Shown here: one piece after another, positions 20,840 through 29,667 of the stretch
Numbering within the stretch: the stretch's first letter is position 1
Layout: the number at the start of each line of letters is the position of its first letter
From: Chryseobacterium sp. 18061
GTDB taxonomy: Bacteria; Pseudomonadota; Gammaproteobacteria; Enterobacterales; Enterobacteriaceae
Assembly: GCA_902706205.1 (NCBI GenBank)
Contig: CACSKA010000003.1
Location: 186,001-250,000 of the forward strand
Direction: 5' to 3'
DNA: 64,000 nucleotides
The notes under the pieces: model-generated
Told to the model about the DNA's origin: nothing
The model's database searches: none
What the model saw: the letters and a program-made list of their open reading frames with translations, nothing else
Translations under genes and position numbers: made by a program

Positions 20840-21675
20840 TGAGTTTTAAACAGTGGCTGATTCAGGCGATTGAGCGTCTCGCGAGCAGCGAAAGTCCGCG
20901 CCGTGACGCTGAGATTTTACTCGGCCACGTGACGGGTAAATCGCGTACCTATATTCTGGCCTTCGACGAAACGACGTTAACGACGGAAGATGGTGCTCAG
21001 CTGGAAATGCTGCTCAGCCGCCGCGTTAACGGCGAACCGGTGGCGCATCTGATTGGGATGCGCGAGTTCTGGTCGCTGCCGCTGGAAGTCACCCCTGCGA
21101 CGCTGATCCCGCGTCCAGACACCGAGTGTCTGGTCGAACAGGCGCTGGCCCGTTTGTCGCCTGAGCCTTGCGATATTCTCGATTTAGGCACCGGCACCGG
21201 GGCTATTGCGCTGGCGCTGGCGAGTGAACGCCCGGATTGCCGGGTGATTGCCGTTGATTTTGTCGCCGATGCGGTTGCGCTTGCCACGCGTAACGCCGGT
21301 AGTCTGGGAATCAGCAATGTCACGATTGCCCACAGCAACTGGTTCAGCGCGCTGGAAGGTAAAACGTTTGGCATGATTGTTAGCAACCCGCCCTACATCG
21401 ATGAGCAGGACCCGCACCTGGCCGAAGGCGATGTACGCTTCGAGCCGCTCAGTGCGCTGGTTGCCGCCGATGAAGGGCTGGCCGATTTGGCTCATATCAT
21501 TCGCGAAGGGCGGCGCTTTCTACTGCCCGATGGCTGGATGTTGCTGGAGCACGGCTGGACGCAAGGCGCCGCGGTAAGAGAGCTTTATATTCAGGCCGGT
21601 TATACGCAGGTGGAAATCTGTCGTGACTATGGCGACAACGAGCGCTTAACCGTCGGGAGACGCAATGCTGACTGA
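20836..21675 (+). CDS. prmC: Release factor glutamine methyltransferase
   Basis: A 279-residue SAM-dependent enzyme that methylates the GGQ glutamine of RF1 and RF2. The SAM site is [18 protein letters not shown] and the catalytic/glutamine-binding NPPY motif appears in [16 protein letters not shown]. The N-terminal helical domain (residues 1-80) recognises the release factor. The ATGATG start overlaps the prfA stop. The C-terminus, [11 protein letters not shown], is slightly longer than in E. coli. The gene sirB2, normally next, is absent. Confidence 0.97.
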   Translation: MMSFKQWLIQAIERLASSESPRRDAEILLGHVTGKSRTYILAFDETTLTTEDGAQLEMLLSRRVNGEPVAHLIGMREFWSLPLEVTPATLIPRPDTECLVEQALARLSPEPCDILDLGTGTGAIALALASERPDCRVIAVDFVADAVALATRNAGSLGISNVTIAHSNWFSALEGKTFGMIVSNPPYIDEQDPHLAEGDVRFEPLSALVAADEGLADLAHIIREGRRFLLPDGWMLLEHGWTQGAAVRELYIQAGYTQVEICRDYGDNERLTVGRRNAD

Positions 21676-21757
21676 AAGCGCGTTTAGCGTTATTATTAGC
21701 ATCATTTTGAAGTCATCAGGTTGCCATTCGGTAACCCGCAGTTGGGGTAGGTCATGA
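21665..21757 (+). pseudogene. 30-codon frame in place of sirB2 (possible remnant)
   Basis: In E. coli and Salmonella a membrane-protein gene (sirB2/ychQ) lies between prmC and sirB1. Here only 78 bases remain. They contain a 30-codon frame ([20 protein letters not shown]...) whose ATG lies inside the prmC end and whose TGA overlaps the sirB1 ATG. The hydrophobic stretch FSVIISIIL may be residual. It could be a coupling minicistron or a deletion scar; similarity to SirB2 is not obvious by eye. Confidence 0.35.
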
Positions 21758-22563
21758 GGTCATTAGCAGATTTTGAATTTAACAAAGCACCCTTGTGCGA
21801 CGGCATGATCCTCATCACTGAACTGATCCGCGACGATTTTCAGGCCCAGTATGTGATAGATGAGCTGGAGCAACTGGTGAGCCTGGCGCGCGAAGAGATT
21901 AGCCCATCATGGACTGAAACTCGCCAGGTGGAACGCCTGATTGAGTTGTTCTACGGCGAGTGGGGCTTCAGCTCCGCACACGGCATATACCGGCTTTCTG
22001 ATGCGCTGTGGCTCGATACCGTGTTGAAAAACCGTGAAGGTAGCGCCGTGTCGCTGGGCGCGATTATGCTGTGGATCGCACGTCAACTCTCGATTCCCAT
22101 GATGCCGGTGATTTTCCCGACGCAGCTGCTGCTGCGCGCGGACGTTGAAACCGGTGAAATGTGGCTGATTAATCCGTTTACCGGCGATACCCTTGATGAA
22201 CACACGCTGGAAGTGTGGCTGAAAGGCAATATCAGCCCGGTATCTGAACTGTTTAACGAAGATCTGGATGAAGCAGAAAACGCAGAGGTTATCCGCAAAC
22301 TGCTCGATACCCTGAAATCTGCCTTGATGGAAGAGCGGCAGATGGAGCTGGCCCTGCGCGTCAGCGAAGCCCTGCTGCAGTTTAATCCAGAAGATCCGTA
22401 TGAAATCCGCGATCGCGGCCTGATCTACGCCCAGCTGGAGTGTGAACATGTCGCGCTTAGCGATCTGAGCTATTTCGTAGAGCAGTGCCCGGAAGATCCT
22501 ATCAGCGAAATTATTCGCGCCCAGATCAATAACATCGCGAGCAAACACATTACCTTGCATTAA
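21754..22563 (+). CDS. sirB1: SirB1 / YchA family protein (transglutaminase-like and TPR)
   Basis: A 269-residue protein matching E. coli YchA in length and sequence (RSLADFEFNKAPLC at the N-terminus). It combines a transglutaminase-like N-terminal region (about residues 60-150, with YRLSDALWLDTVLKNREGSA) and a C-terminal tetratricopeptide-like region (ALLQFNPEDPYEIRDRGLIYAQ). In Salmonella it was named as a regulator of invasion genes, but the molecular role is unclear. It sits between prmC and kdsA in the conserved cluster, and its ATG overlaps the stop of a 30-codon frame. Confidence 0.94.
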   Translation: MRSLADFEFNKAPLCDGMILITELIRDDFQAQYVIDELEQLVSLAREEISPSWTETRQVERLIELFYGEWGFSSAHGIYRLSDALWLDTVLKNREGSAVSLGAIMLWIARQLSIPMMPVIFPTQLLLRADVETGEMWLINPFTGDTLDEHTLEVWLKGNISPVSELFNEDLDEAENAEVIRKLLDTLKSALMEERQMELALRVSEALLQFNPEDPYEIRDRGLIYAQLECEHVALSDLSYFVEQCPEDPISEIIRAQINNIASKHITLH

Positions 22564-22593
22564 TCCGGAAAGAATCCGATTAACCCCTGATAA

Positions 22594-23457
<864 letters not shown>

Positions 23458-23477
23458 TTTGTTCGCTTGTTAAAAGC

Positions 23478-23503
23478 AAAAACCCGCCGCGGCGGGTTTT
23501 TTT
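23478..23503 (+). terminator. Rho-independent terminator after kdsA
   Basis: Stem AACCCGCC/GGCGGGTT with a minimal loop and a T7 run, 20 bases past the stop codon. Confidence 0.9.
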
Positions 23504-23621
23504 ATGGGCGTTATTTGATGCCCGAAACCGTTGTGCTCGGCGGTCCGTCGCTTGCCAGGCTTACAAAGCAGAATATGTCGGCCCAGGAGGCATAAGCGTC
23601 GCCGGCATCAGTCCGCACAAA

Positions 23622-24722
23622 TCACGCAAATATCGTCATCAAATACGCTGCAAACAACGCCAGATGCGCTGCACCGTTCAGCACATTGGTGCGTCCGGTC
23701 GAGAATGAAATCTGGCACAGAACCAGCGACGCGACCATCACGATCATCTCCGGCGCGCCGAGTGCGAAGTGCAGGTCATTCCCTGTTGCAAAAGCAATCA
23801 GCGTCACCACCGGCACCGTCAGGGAAATGGTCGCCAGTACTGAACCGAAGAACAGATTCATTGCCCGCTGAACCTGATTGTTCAGTACGGCTTTCAGCGC
23901 ACCGAGACCTTCAGGCGAGAGGATCAACAACGCAATCAGGAAGCCAGTAAACGCCACAGGGGCATTCATGCTGCTCAGCAGCGTCTCCAGAGGAATGGCA
24001 TTCATCTTGGTCACCGCAATCACCGCAACCAAATGCACGATCAGCCACACCGTGTGCCACAGGCTGCTATGTGCGGATGGTTTACCATGATGTGGATCTT
24101 CGTCGTCAGCTTCATCTTCATGCTCATAAACGAACAGACTCTGGTGCGTTTTGGTCTGAATCAGCAGGAACACGCCGTACATGGCGGCGGAAATTAACGC
24201 AACCAGCAGCGCCTGGCCGGAGGAGAAATTCGCGCCCTCCAGTGCCATCGGGAATACCATCACGATAATAGCCAGCGGGAACAGGGCAATCAGGTACTGT
24301 TTAATGCCGAATAAATTCACGTACTGAGTGGCAAACTTACGTCCGCCGAGTAACAGTGAGAAACCAACCAGGCCACCGGTGACAATCATGATTATCGAAT
24401 ACAGCGTATCGCGCATCAACGTCGGCGCGGCATCACCTGTCGCCATTAATGCGGAAATCAGGCTTACTTCGAGAATAACCACCGAAAGGCTTAAAATTAA
24501 TGAGCCATAGGGCTCGCCAAGACGGTGAGCTAATACGTCTGCATGACGAACAACGCTAAATGCACTGCTTAAAATACCGATTAACGCCAGGATGTTAATC
24601 CCAATAACCACTGGCAGAGACTGGTTATGGCCAAAGAAAACCAGTATCGCCAGCGCCACGACCGGGAAAATAAGGGTCGTCTCCTTGTGACGGGTCTTAA
24701 CCGCCTCATGTGCTTGTGTCAT
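23622..24722 (-). CDS. chaA: Sodium-potassium/proton antiporter ChaA
   Basis: A 366-residue CaCA-family antiporter with about eleven membrane helices. The alpha repeats carry the ion-binding acidic residues in HRLGEPYGSLILSLSVVILEVSLI and LILSPEGLGALKAVLNNQVQRAMN. A cytosolic acidic loop, EHEDEADDEDPHHGKPSAH, separates the halves. E. coli ChaA exports Na+, Ca2+ and K+ at alkaline pH. The start at 24722 (MTQAHEAVKTRHK) gives the E. coli length; the longer open frame lacks support. It converges on kdsA across only 164 bases, so the ldr/rdl loci found there in E. coli K-12 are missing. Confidence 0.96.
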   Translation of the reverse strand: MTQAHEAVKTRHKETTLIFPVVALAILVFFGHNQSLPVVIGINILALIGILSSAFSVVRHADVLAHRLGEPYGSLILSLSVVILEVSLISALMATGDAAPTLMRDTLYSIIMIVTGGLVGFSLLLGGRKFATQYVNLFGIKQYLIALFPLAIIVMVFPMALEGANFSSGQALLVALISAAMYGVFLLIQTKTHQSLFVYEHEDEADDEDPHHGKPSAHSSLWHTVWLIVHLVAVIAVTKMNAIPLETLLSSMNAPVAFTGFLIALLILSPEGLGALKAVLNNQVQRAMNLFFGSVLATISLTVPVVTLIAFATGNDLHFALGAPEMIVMVASLVLCQISFSTGRTNVLNGAAHLALFAAYLMTIFA

Positions 24723-24987
24723 GAACCATCTCCATTTTGCGAAATTTTTATAATTATAAATAAATAAAGGCAATAAAATAGCAGACTCAAGAAACATCCC
24801 GGTGAACTTTTACTGAAATTTACCCGAATGATGATAAAGCATCGCAGTGGGTGTTATTTCGTGGTTTTGTTTGTTTTTTGTTTAAATAACAGTATGTTGA
24901 TTCCATTGATTATCCACTTTTCACCCGTATTTGCGCCTGTCCACTGACTGAGCCACACTTACAGTTCCTGTGAAATCTGGAGGTTTT

Positions 24988-25218
24988 ATGCCTTATAAAA
25001 GCACCGGCGATTTACCTGACAGCGTTCAGCATGTTCTGCCTGCTCATGCGCAGGACATTTATAAAGAAGCGTTCAATAGCGCATGGGATCAGTATAAGCA
25101 CAAAGAAGACCGGCAGGATGATGCCAGCCGTGAAGAGACTGCGCATAAGGTCGCATGGGCAGCAGTAAAGAATGATTATCAAAAAGGCGATGACGATAAA
25201 TGGCATAAAAAGAAATAA
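24988..25218 (+). CDS. chaB: ChaB family protein (putative cation transport regulator)
   Basis: A 76-residue soluble protein identical in length to E. coli ChaB. It begins MPYKSTGDLPDSVQHVLPAH and ends in a Lys-rich tail (DDDKWHKKK); the ChaB domain spans nearly all of it. A strong GGAGG lies before the ATG, which decides the start over an upstream in-frame codon. It is divergent from chaA across 265 bases. The regulatory role in cation transport is a historical proposal without a defined mechanism. Confidence 0.95.
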   Translation: MPYKSTGDLPDSVQHVLPAHAQDIYKEAFNSAWDQYKHKEDRQDDASREETAHKVAWAAVKNDYQKGDDDKWHKKK

Positions 25219-25394
25219 ATTGAAGGTCTTATTTAAGTGAGGTTAATCACGAATCGTTTATTTGCACTTTATTGAACTCCGGTTGTGTTGCAAGCGGCCC
25301 GTTCATTGCATATTGTCTGAGGACGCTGGATAATATTTCAGCAAATCAGAAGGGAATGGGGTTGCAGGGAAGTGTGCAGTGGTGGAGGTATAAA

Positions 25395-26075
25395 GTGTTA
25401 ACACGTGATTTCTTGCTGAAGGCCGATTGCAAAACGGCGTTTGGTGCAATCGAGGAATCGCTACTCTGGTCGCCGGAGCAACGCGCAGCCTCACTGGCCG
25501 CGACGCTTGCCTGCCGACCTGATGGTGGCCCTGTATGGATCTTTGGTTACGGTTCGCTGATGTGGAACCCGGCGCTGGATTACAGTGAATCCTGCACCGG
25601 CACGCTCGTCGGTTGGCACCGTGCCTTCTGTTTACGCCTGACGGCAGGACGCGGTAGCGCCTGTCAGCCTGGGCGGATGCTTGCACTCAAAGAGGGCGGA
25701 CGCACCACCGGCGTGGCCTATCGCCTGCGGGAGTGTGCGATGGATGAAGAATTGGCGCTGCTGTGGAAGCGCGAGATGATAACCGGTTGCTATCTGCCGA
25801 CCTGGTGCAAGCTGGAACTTGACGATGGCCGTACGGTTAATGCCCTAGTGTTCATCATGGACCCGCGCCATCCCCTGTATGAATCCGATACCAGCGTGAA
25901 GGTGATTGCACCGTTGATCGCCGCCGCCAGCGGGCCGCTCGGAACTAACGCACAGTACCTTTTTTCGCTCGAGCTGGAACTGGTGAAGCTTGGTATGCAG
26001 GATGAGTGTCTGAATGAGCTGGTGGGGAAGGTCCGCCATTTGCTCAACGGTGAAAGCCTGCCGCGCTCAGCGTGA
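25395..26075 (+). CDS. chaC: Glutathione-specific gamma-glutamylcyclotransferase ChaC
   Basis: A 226-residue enzyme that degrades glutathione to 5-oxoproline and Cys-Gly. The diagnostic substrate-binding loop is IFGYGSLMWNP and the catalytic Glu lies in LWKREMITGCYLP. The start is a GTG at 25395 (reading LTRDFLLKADCKTAFG), chosen because GGAGG lies six bases upstream and the N-terminus then matches E. coli; the open frame extends 41 codons further without support. It lies 176 bases after chaB. Confidence 0.95.
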   Translation: MLTRDFLLKADCKTAFGAIEESLLWSPEQRAASLAATLACRPDGGPVWIFGYGSLMWNPALDYSESCTGTLVGWHRAFCLRLTAGRGSACQPGRMLALKEGGRTTGVAYRLRECAMDEELALLWKREMITGCYLPTWCKLELDDGRTVNALVFIMDPRHPLYESDTSVKVIAPLIAAASGPLGTNAQYLFSLELELVKLGMQDECLNELVGKVRHLLNGESLPRSA

Positions 26076-26078
26076 AAA

Positions 26079-26153
26079 ATGCCCAACGGCGCTAGCGTTT
26101 GCACGGACCTACAGGTTTTGTAGGCCCGATCAGCGTTAAACGCCACCGGGCAT
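26079..26153. repeat. Pair of inverted REP-like palindromes (BIME)
   Basis: Two units in opposite orientation: TGCCC..CGGCG.TAGCG...GG.CCTACA and its inverted counterpart starting TGTAGGCCCGATCAGCG and ending CCACCGGGCA, separated by GGTTTT. This is the layout of enterobacterial REP pairs and sits, as usual, just after a stop codon (chaC). Confidence 0.8.
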
Positions 26154-26166
26154 TCTTGTCTCGCGG

Positions 26167-26412
26167 TTATGCCGGAACGAAGCTTATCGAATGCTCCAGC
26201 GACTGGCTGTGACTGTCGATCAACACATTCCAGGTGCCGCTATAAGGCACCGTTAAATACGCATTTTCCCGATTTTGCACGCTCAAAATATCCGTATGAA
26301 TATCATGCGCCTGCTTTTTGGCACTCATTAAATGAATATGGCAGCGCTCCGAACAGCGTACAACCACTGTATCCCCACCAAATAACGTCAAACTCGCTTT
26401 CACCATCGCCAT
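26167..26412 (-). CDS. DUF1883 domain protein
   Basis: An 81-residue protein that fits the DUF1883 family: a small beta-rich fold with GGDTVVVRCSERCHIHLM near the start and the typical VPYSGTWNVLIDSHSQSLEHSI near the end. The family is found beside or fused to TIR and other signalling domains in some bacteria, but no function is established. GGGG lies six bases before the ATG. It is on its own between the REP pair and a divergent small frame, transcribed leftwards. E. coli lacks it here. Confidence 0.8.
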   Translation of the reverse strand: MAMVKASLTLFGGDTVVVRCSERCHIHLMSAKKQAHDIHTDILSVQNRENAYLTVPYSGTWNVLIDSHSQSLEHSISFVPA

Positions 26413-26466
26413 TATTTACCCCGTCACTATCAGCCCGCGCATTCCGTGCCTGAAATTCCTATGTGA

Positions 26467-26628
26467 TGTTGTTCACAATTCACTCATGGCATAACACCAA
26501 AGGGAGAGGTTACCGATGCTGATTTTGATCAAAAAATGCTGCAACAATTAAACGAAAATGACAATGTACCTGAAACCATTCAGCTGGCACGTCATTTATG
26601 GTTCAAATACGCGCCAGCAGAAGATTAA
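26467..26628 (+). CDS. Short open frame of unknown function, start unclear
   Basis: The frame ends ...NENDNVPETIQLARHLWFKYAPAED and looks protein-like, but its only ATG (26536) gives 30 residues and has no ribosome site. A strong AGGGAGAGG (26501-26509) instead precedes an ATG at 26516 in another frame, which reaches a stop after 11 codons and would join the longer frame if the A6 run at 26531-26536 had one more base. It may be a frameshifted gene or a relic. Its TAA overlaps the end of the chemoreceptor gene by three bases on the opposite strand. Confidence 0.35.
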   Translation, partial: CCSQFTHGITPKGEVTDADFDQKMLQQLNENDNVPETIQLARHLWFKYAPAED

Positions 26629-28409
26629 ATGCGGAAATGGCTCGCGGTCGTAGCAAGGTCACCCGCCTGGCTTTGCAGTGCGCCCGCCGCAGCGGCAGAT
26701 TCCACCACCAGTTCGGCGTTCTGCTGCACCATTCGGTCGAGATGAATCACCGCGTGGTTAATTTCCTGAATGCCCTGCATCTGTTCGCTACTGGCGATGC
26801 TTATTTCGCGGATGATCCCCGACACGCTGCCGATGTTGGACACAATTTCTTCCATGCTTTCCCCGGCCAGACGCACATAGTGCGAACCGGTGGCCACGCT
26901 TTGCGCAGTGGTATCAATCAGCGTTTTGATCTCTTTTGCCGCCTGGGCACTGCGGCTGGCAAGATTACGCACTTCACCTGCGACCACTGCGAAACCGCGA
27001 CCCTGTTCCCCCGCGCGGGCCGCTTCGACGGAAGCGTTGAGGGCCAGAATGTTGGTCTGGAAGGCAATACCGTCAATGACGCTGGTGATATCGCCAATTT
27101 TTGCCGATGCGATTTCGATGGCCTGCATGGTGTCGATGGCGCTGGACACGACGCTGCCGCCTTTCGAGGCTACTTTGGTGGCTTTTTCTGCCTGCGCGCT
27201 GGCGGCAGTGGCGGATTCAGTGGATTGCGAAACAGAGGCGGTGATTTGCTCCACTGCGCTGGCGGTTTCACGCAGGCTGGAGGCCGCCTGTTCGGTACGC
27301 ACAGAAAGGTCGCGATTCCCGGCGGCAATTTCCCTGGCAGCGGTTTGCACGGACGAGGTCGCGTCGCGCAGCTGGAGCATCACTTGGGCTAGTTTGTCGC
27401 TGAACAGGTTGAAGGCGTGGGCGATTTGCGCGACCTCATCTTTGCCGTTTTCCGGCAGGCGCTGAGACAAGTCGTTGGTGCCGTTACCGATAGACAGCAT
27501 CGCGTCGCGAATAGTCAGCAGACGCTTCAGCATCGCGGCGACCAGCAGATGCACCACACCACCGCCGACCAGCATCAGCACGATAAACGTAATCAATGAG
27601 GCTTTGAGCAGGGCGTTCATGCCCGAGGTGGCATCCTGATGGTCGAGCGCCACCACTAACAGCCAGTGAGTTCCCTTAACCGGGATAGCCGAGAATATTT
27701 TATCGCTGCCACCGAGGGTACCCTGAACGGTATCGCCGCGAGTCAGGGCCGATAACGACACGCCGGAAATTGCCTGACTAAACGGTTTCAGGGTTAACGC
27801 CGGATTGCTGGCCGCAATCACACTCCCGTCGCTGTTCAACAGCAGACCGCTACTGGCGGGCGTCGGGTGAATTTCACGCACGTTGGCGACCACATTGTCC
27901 ATAGTGACGTCTCCGGCGACAACCGCTTTCAGCGTGCCGTTGTCTTTGACCGGCACCGCAAAAGTGACTACCAATTTCCCGGTGCCTGCATCGACGTACG
28001 GCGCGGTGACCACCGGCGCATCGTCATGCACAGCCTGTTGATACCACGGGCGTAGGGTTGGATCGTAATCTGCAGGTACACCGGTCGGGTCGGAGAATTT
28101 CGCGGTTTTGCTGGCGTAGCCGACATACACATTGCTGAAGCCGCCTGCGCGCGCCATTTGCAGGAACTGTGGCACCGGATCGTCGCTGAGCGCGACGTTA
28201 TCCAGCGAGGCGATAACTGCCATTTTGCTGCTTACCCAGTCAGAAATCGCCACCCCGTGACTGGTGCGGGTGCTGACCAGCATTTCATGTTGAGCCTGAA
28301 GGTTATCGCGACGCGTAACCTGATAGTTGATGATGGTGTTGAGAAGAAGCGCAACGGCCAGACAGCCAGCGGTTGCGGCAATAATACGCGTGCGAATAGA
28401 ACGAAACAT
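26625..28409 (-). CDS. Methyl-accepting chemotaxis protein with dCache sensor
   Basis: A 594-residue chemoreceptor. The first membrane helix spans about residues 10-30 (IIAATAGCLAVALLLNTIIN), a periplasmic double-Cache domain of about 240 residues includes DPTLRPWYQQAVHD and VVAGDVTMDNVV, the second helix is near LITFIVLMLVGGGVVHLLV, then come a HAMP domain and a signalling coiled coil with the conserved hairpin tip EAARAGEQGRGFAVVAGEV. dCache domains typically bind amino acids or other small molecules. The C-terminus ends SHFRI, so the NWETF-type pentapeptide that tethers CheR/CheB is absent. The start at 28409 is set by AGGA before the ATG. Confidence 0.93.
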   Translation of the reverse strand: MFRSIRTRIIAATAGCLAVALLLNTIINYQVTRRDNLQAQHEMLVSTRTSHGVAISDWVSSKMAVIASLDNVALSDDPVPQFLQMARAGGFSNVYVGYASKTAKFSDPTGVPADYDPTLRPWYQQAVHDDAPVVTAPYVDAGTGKLVVTFAVPVKDNGTLKAVVAGDVTMDNVVANVREIHPTPASSGLLLNSDGSVIAASNPALTLKPFSQAISGVSLSALTRGDTVQGTLGGSDKIFSAIPVKGTHWLLVVALDHQDATSGMNALLKASLITFIVLMLVGGGVVHLLVAAMLKRLLTIRDAMLSIGNGTNDLSQRLPENGKDEVAQIAHAFNLFSDKLAQVMLQLRDATSSVQTAAREIAAGNRDLSVRTEQAASSLRETASAVEQITASVSQSTESATAASAQAEKATKVASKGGSVVSSAIDTMQAIEIASAKIGDITSVIDGIAFQTNILALNASVEAARAGEQGRGFAVVAGEVRNLASRSAQAAKEIKTLIDTTAQSVATGSHYVRLAGESMEEIVSNIGSVSGIIREISIASSEQMQGIQEINHAVIHLDRMVQQNAELVVESAAAAGALQSQAGDLATTASHFRI

Positions 28410-28514
28410 AATATATTCCTGCTGTGTTGTGTGCTGGCATATCGGCAACCCAACCAGGAACTTGATGCTATAACCGGGTACATAAGAAAAAAGACTTTAT
28501 CAGCGTTTTTTGAC

Positions 28515-28865
28515 TTAAAAAGTTAATACTTTGTCCGCGTCGAGCGTCCACTGTGCCAGCTCAACCAGCGTGCCAATTTCAACACCATCGGCGAGCGGCA
28601 GTGGAGTAATGCCGCGTCCGTCGGTGCAGGTTTTGCATAATTTTACCGGCACATCCTGTGCGGTCAGAATCTCCAGCATTTGCTGAATGTTGTAGCCCTC
28701 GGCGGGCTTCTGCCCACGCAGCCCGGCGGTGACGGCGTCGGACATCAGGAACACTTTCAACTCAACGGGCTGCTGCTCGCGTAGCGCAATTGCCAGACGC
28801 AGGCTGTTGAACAGGGATTCGCTGCCGTAGGCCGCGCCGTTAGCAATAATAACAATACGTTGCAT
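28515..28865 (-). CDS. ychN: DsrE/F-like sulphur-relay family protein YchN
   Basis: A 116-residue protein with the YchN/DsrE fold (RIVIIANGAAYGSESLFNSLRL, then FLMSDAVTAGLRGQKP and KLCKTCTDGRGI). The conserved Cys pair KLCKTC is in the position linked to sulphur-transfer activity in relatives, and E. coli YchN forms a hexamer, but its reaction is unknown. An AGGAG seven bases upstream supports the ATG at 28865. It lies downstream of the PEBP-like gene on the same strand. Confidence 0.94.
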   Translation of the reverse strand: MQRIVIIANGAAYGSESLFNSLRLAIALREQQPVELKVFLMSDAVTAGLRGQKPAEGYNIQQMLEILTAQDVPVKLCKTCTDGRGITPLPLADGVEIGTLVELAQWTLDADKVLTF

Positions 28866-28958
28866 GTTCACTCCTGAAAGAGGATTAGGCCTCTGATGCT
28901 ACTGTGACGCTTGCTGTCTGCCAACCGGTTTACGCCAGGGTGATGATGTGGCACAACG

Positions 28959-29510
28959 TTACTGCCCGAAACGCCCAATCAGCCCGGCAGCGGCCAGCTG
29001 ATGCCCTTTGAGTTTTTCGAACAGCGCCTCGCGGGTTAAGCCAGCAGGTAAAGTGGGTGGCAGGTCGGTCGCAATCAGCGTGAAGGTGTAATGATGTGCG
29101 CCAGAGCCGGGCGGCGGACATGGCCCGTACCAGCTGGCGGTACCAGGCGTATTTTTTCCGCCGGTAAAACCTTTCGCATCGCGCAATGCATCTGGGCCAA
29201 AACCGGTGGACGCAGGCGAAATGTTGTAGGCCACCAGATGCGTAACGCCGAGTCCTTTATTGCCTTCCGGATCGTGAACAACCAGCGCAAGACTCTGCGT
29301 CTGCGGCGGAATATTGCTCCATACCAATGGTGGCGAGCTATTTTTGCCAGTGCAGTTAGTGTTTTTAGGATCATTACCTGCGTACTGGCTATTGAGCATG
29401 GCGTTATCGGCAAAAGCCGGTGACTGGACGATAAATAGCCCCTCCGCGCAGACGTTGCCGATACTGCCGAACAGGGCCGCGCAGGCGATGGCGCAGGGGA
29501 GGGTTTTCAT
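28959..29510 (-). CDS. Exported YbhB/YbcL-family (PEBP-like) protein
   Basis: A 183-residue protein with a cleavable signal peptide (MKTLPCAIACAALFGSIGNV..A) and a phosphatidylethanolamine-binding-protein fold of the YbhB/YbcL type. Family blocks are SPPLVWSNIPPQTQSLALVVHDPEG, WYGPCPPPGSGAHHYTF and a terminal QLAAAGLIGRFGQ. A Cys pair (NTNC and GPCPP) may form a disulphide in the periplasm. The ligand is unknown; uropathogenic E. coli YbcL suppresses neutrophil migration, but that cannot be assumed here. No homologue sits at this place in E. coli K-12. Confidence 0.9.
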   Translation of the reverse strand: MKTLPCAIACAALFGSIGNVCAEGLFIVQSPAFADNAMLNSQYAGNDPKNTNCTGKNSSPPLVWSNIPPQTQSLALVVHDPEGNKGLGVTHLVAYNISPASTGFGPDALRDAKGFTGGKNTPGTASWYGPCPPPGSGAHHYTFTLIATDLPPTLPAGLTREALFEKLKGHQLAAAGLIGRFGQ

Positions 29511-29667
29511 GGGGGCTTCTCACGCAGGAAAGGTGGTTTAACTGTAGCCGATGCTTAAGGATCTTCCTGAATTTTGCGCTAAAGCTGAAAGAGAGCGCTA
29601 AAACCGTTAGAGTAAGAAGACGTGCCGTCTGGCACGATATTGATTTATTGAGGGATCCCGCTGCGTT

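Noticed and set aside
26625..28409. Integration of the chemoreceptor patch as a prophage or genomic island
   Set aside because: No integrase, attachment repeats, tRNA target or insertion-sequence remains are visible around 25.2-29.6 kb; only a REP pair is present.
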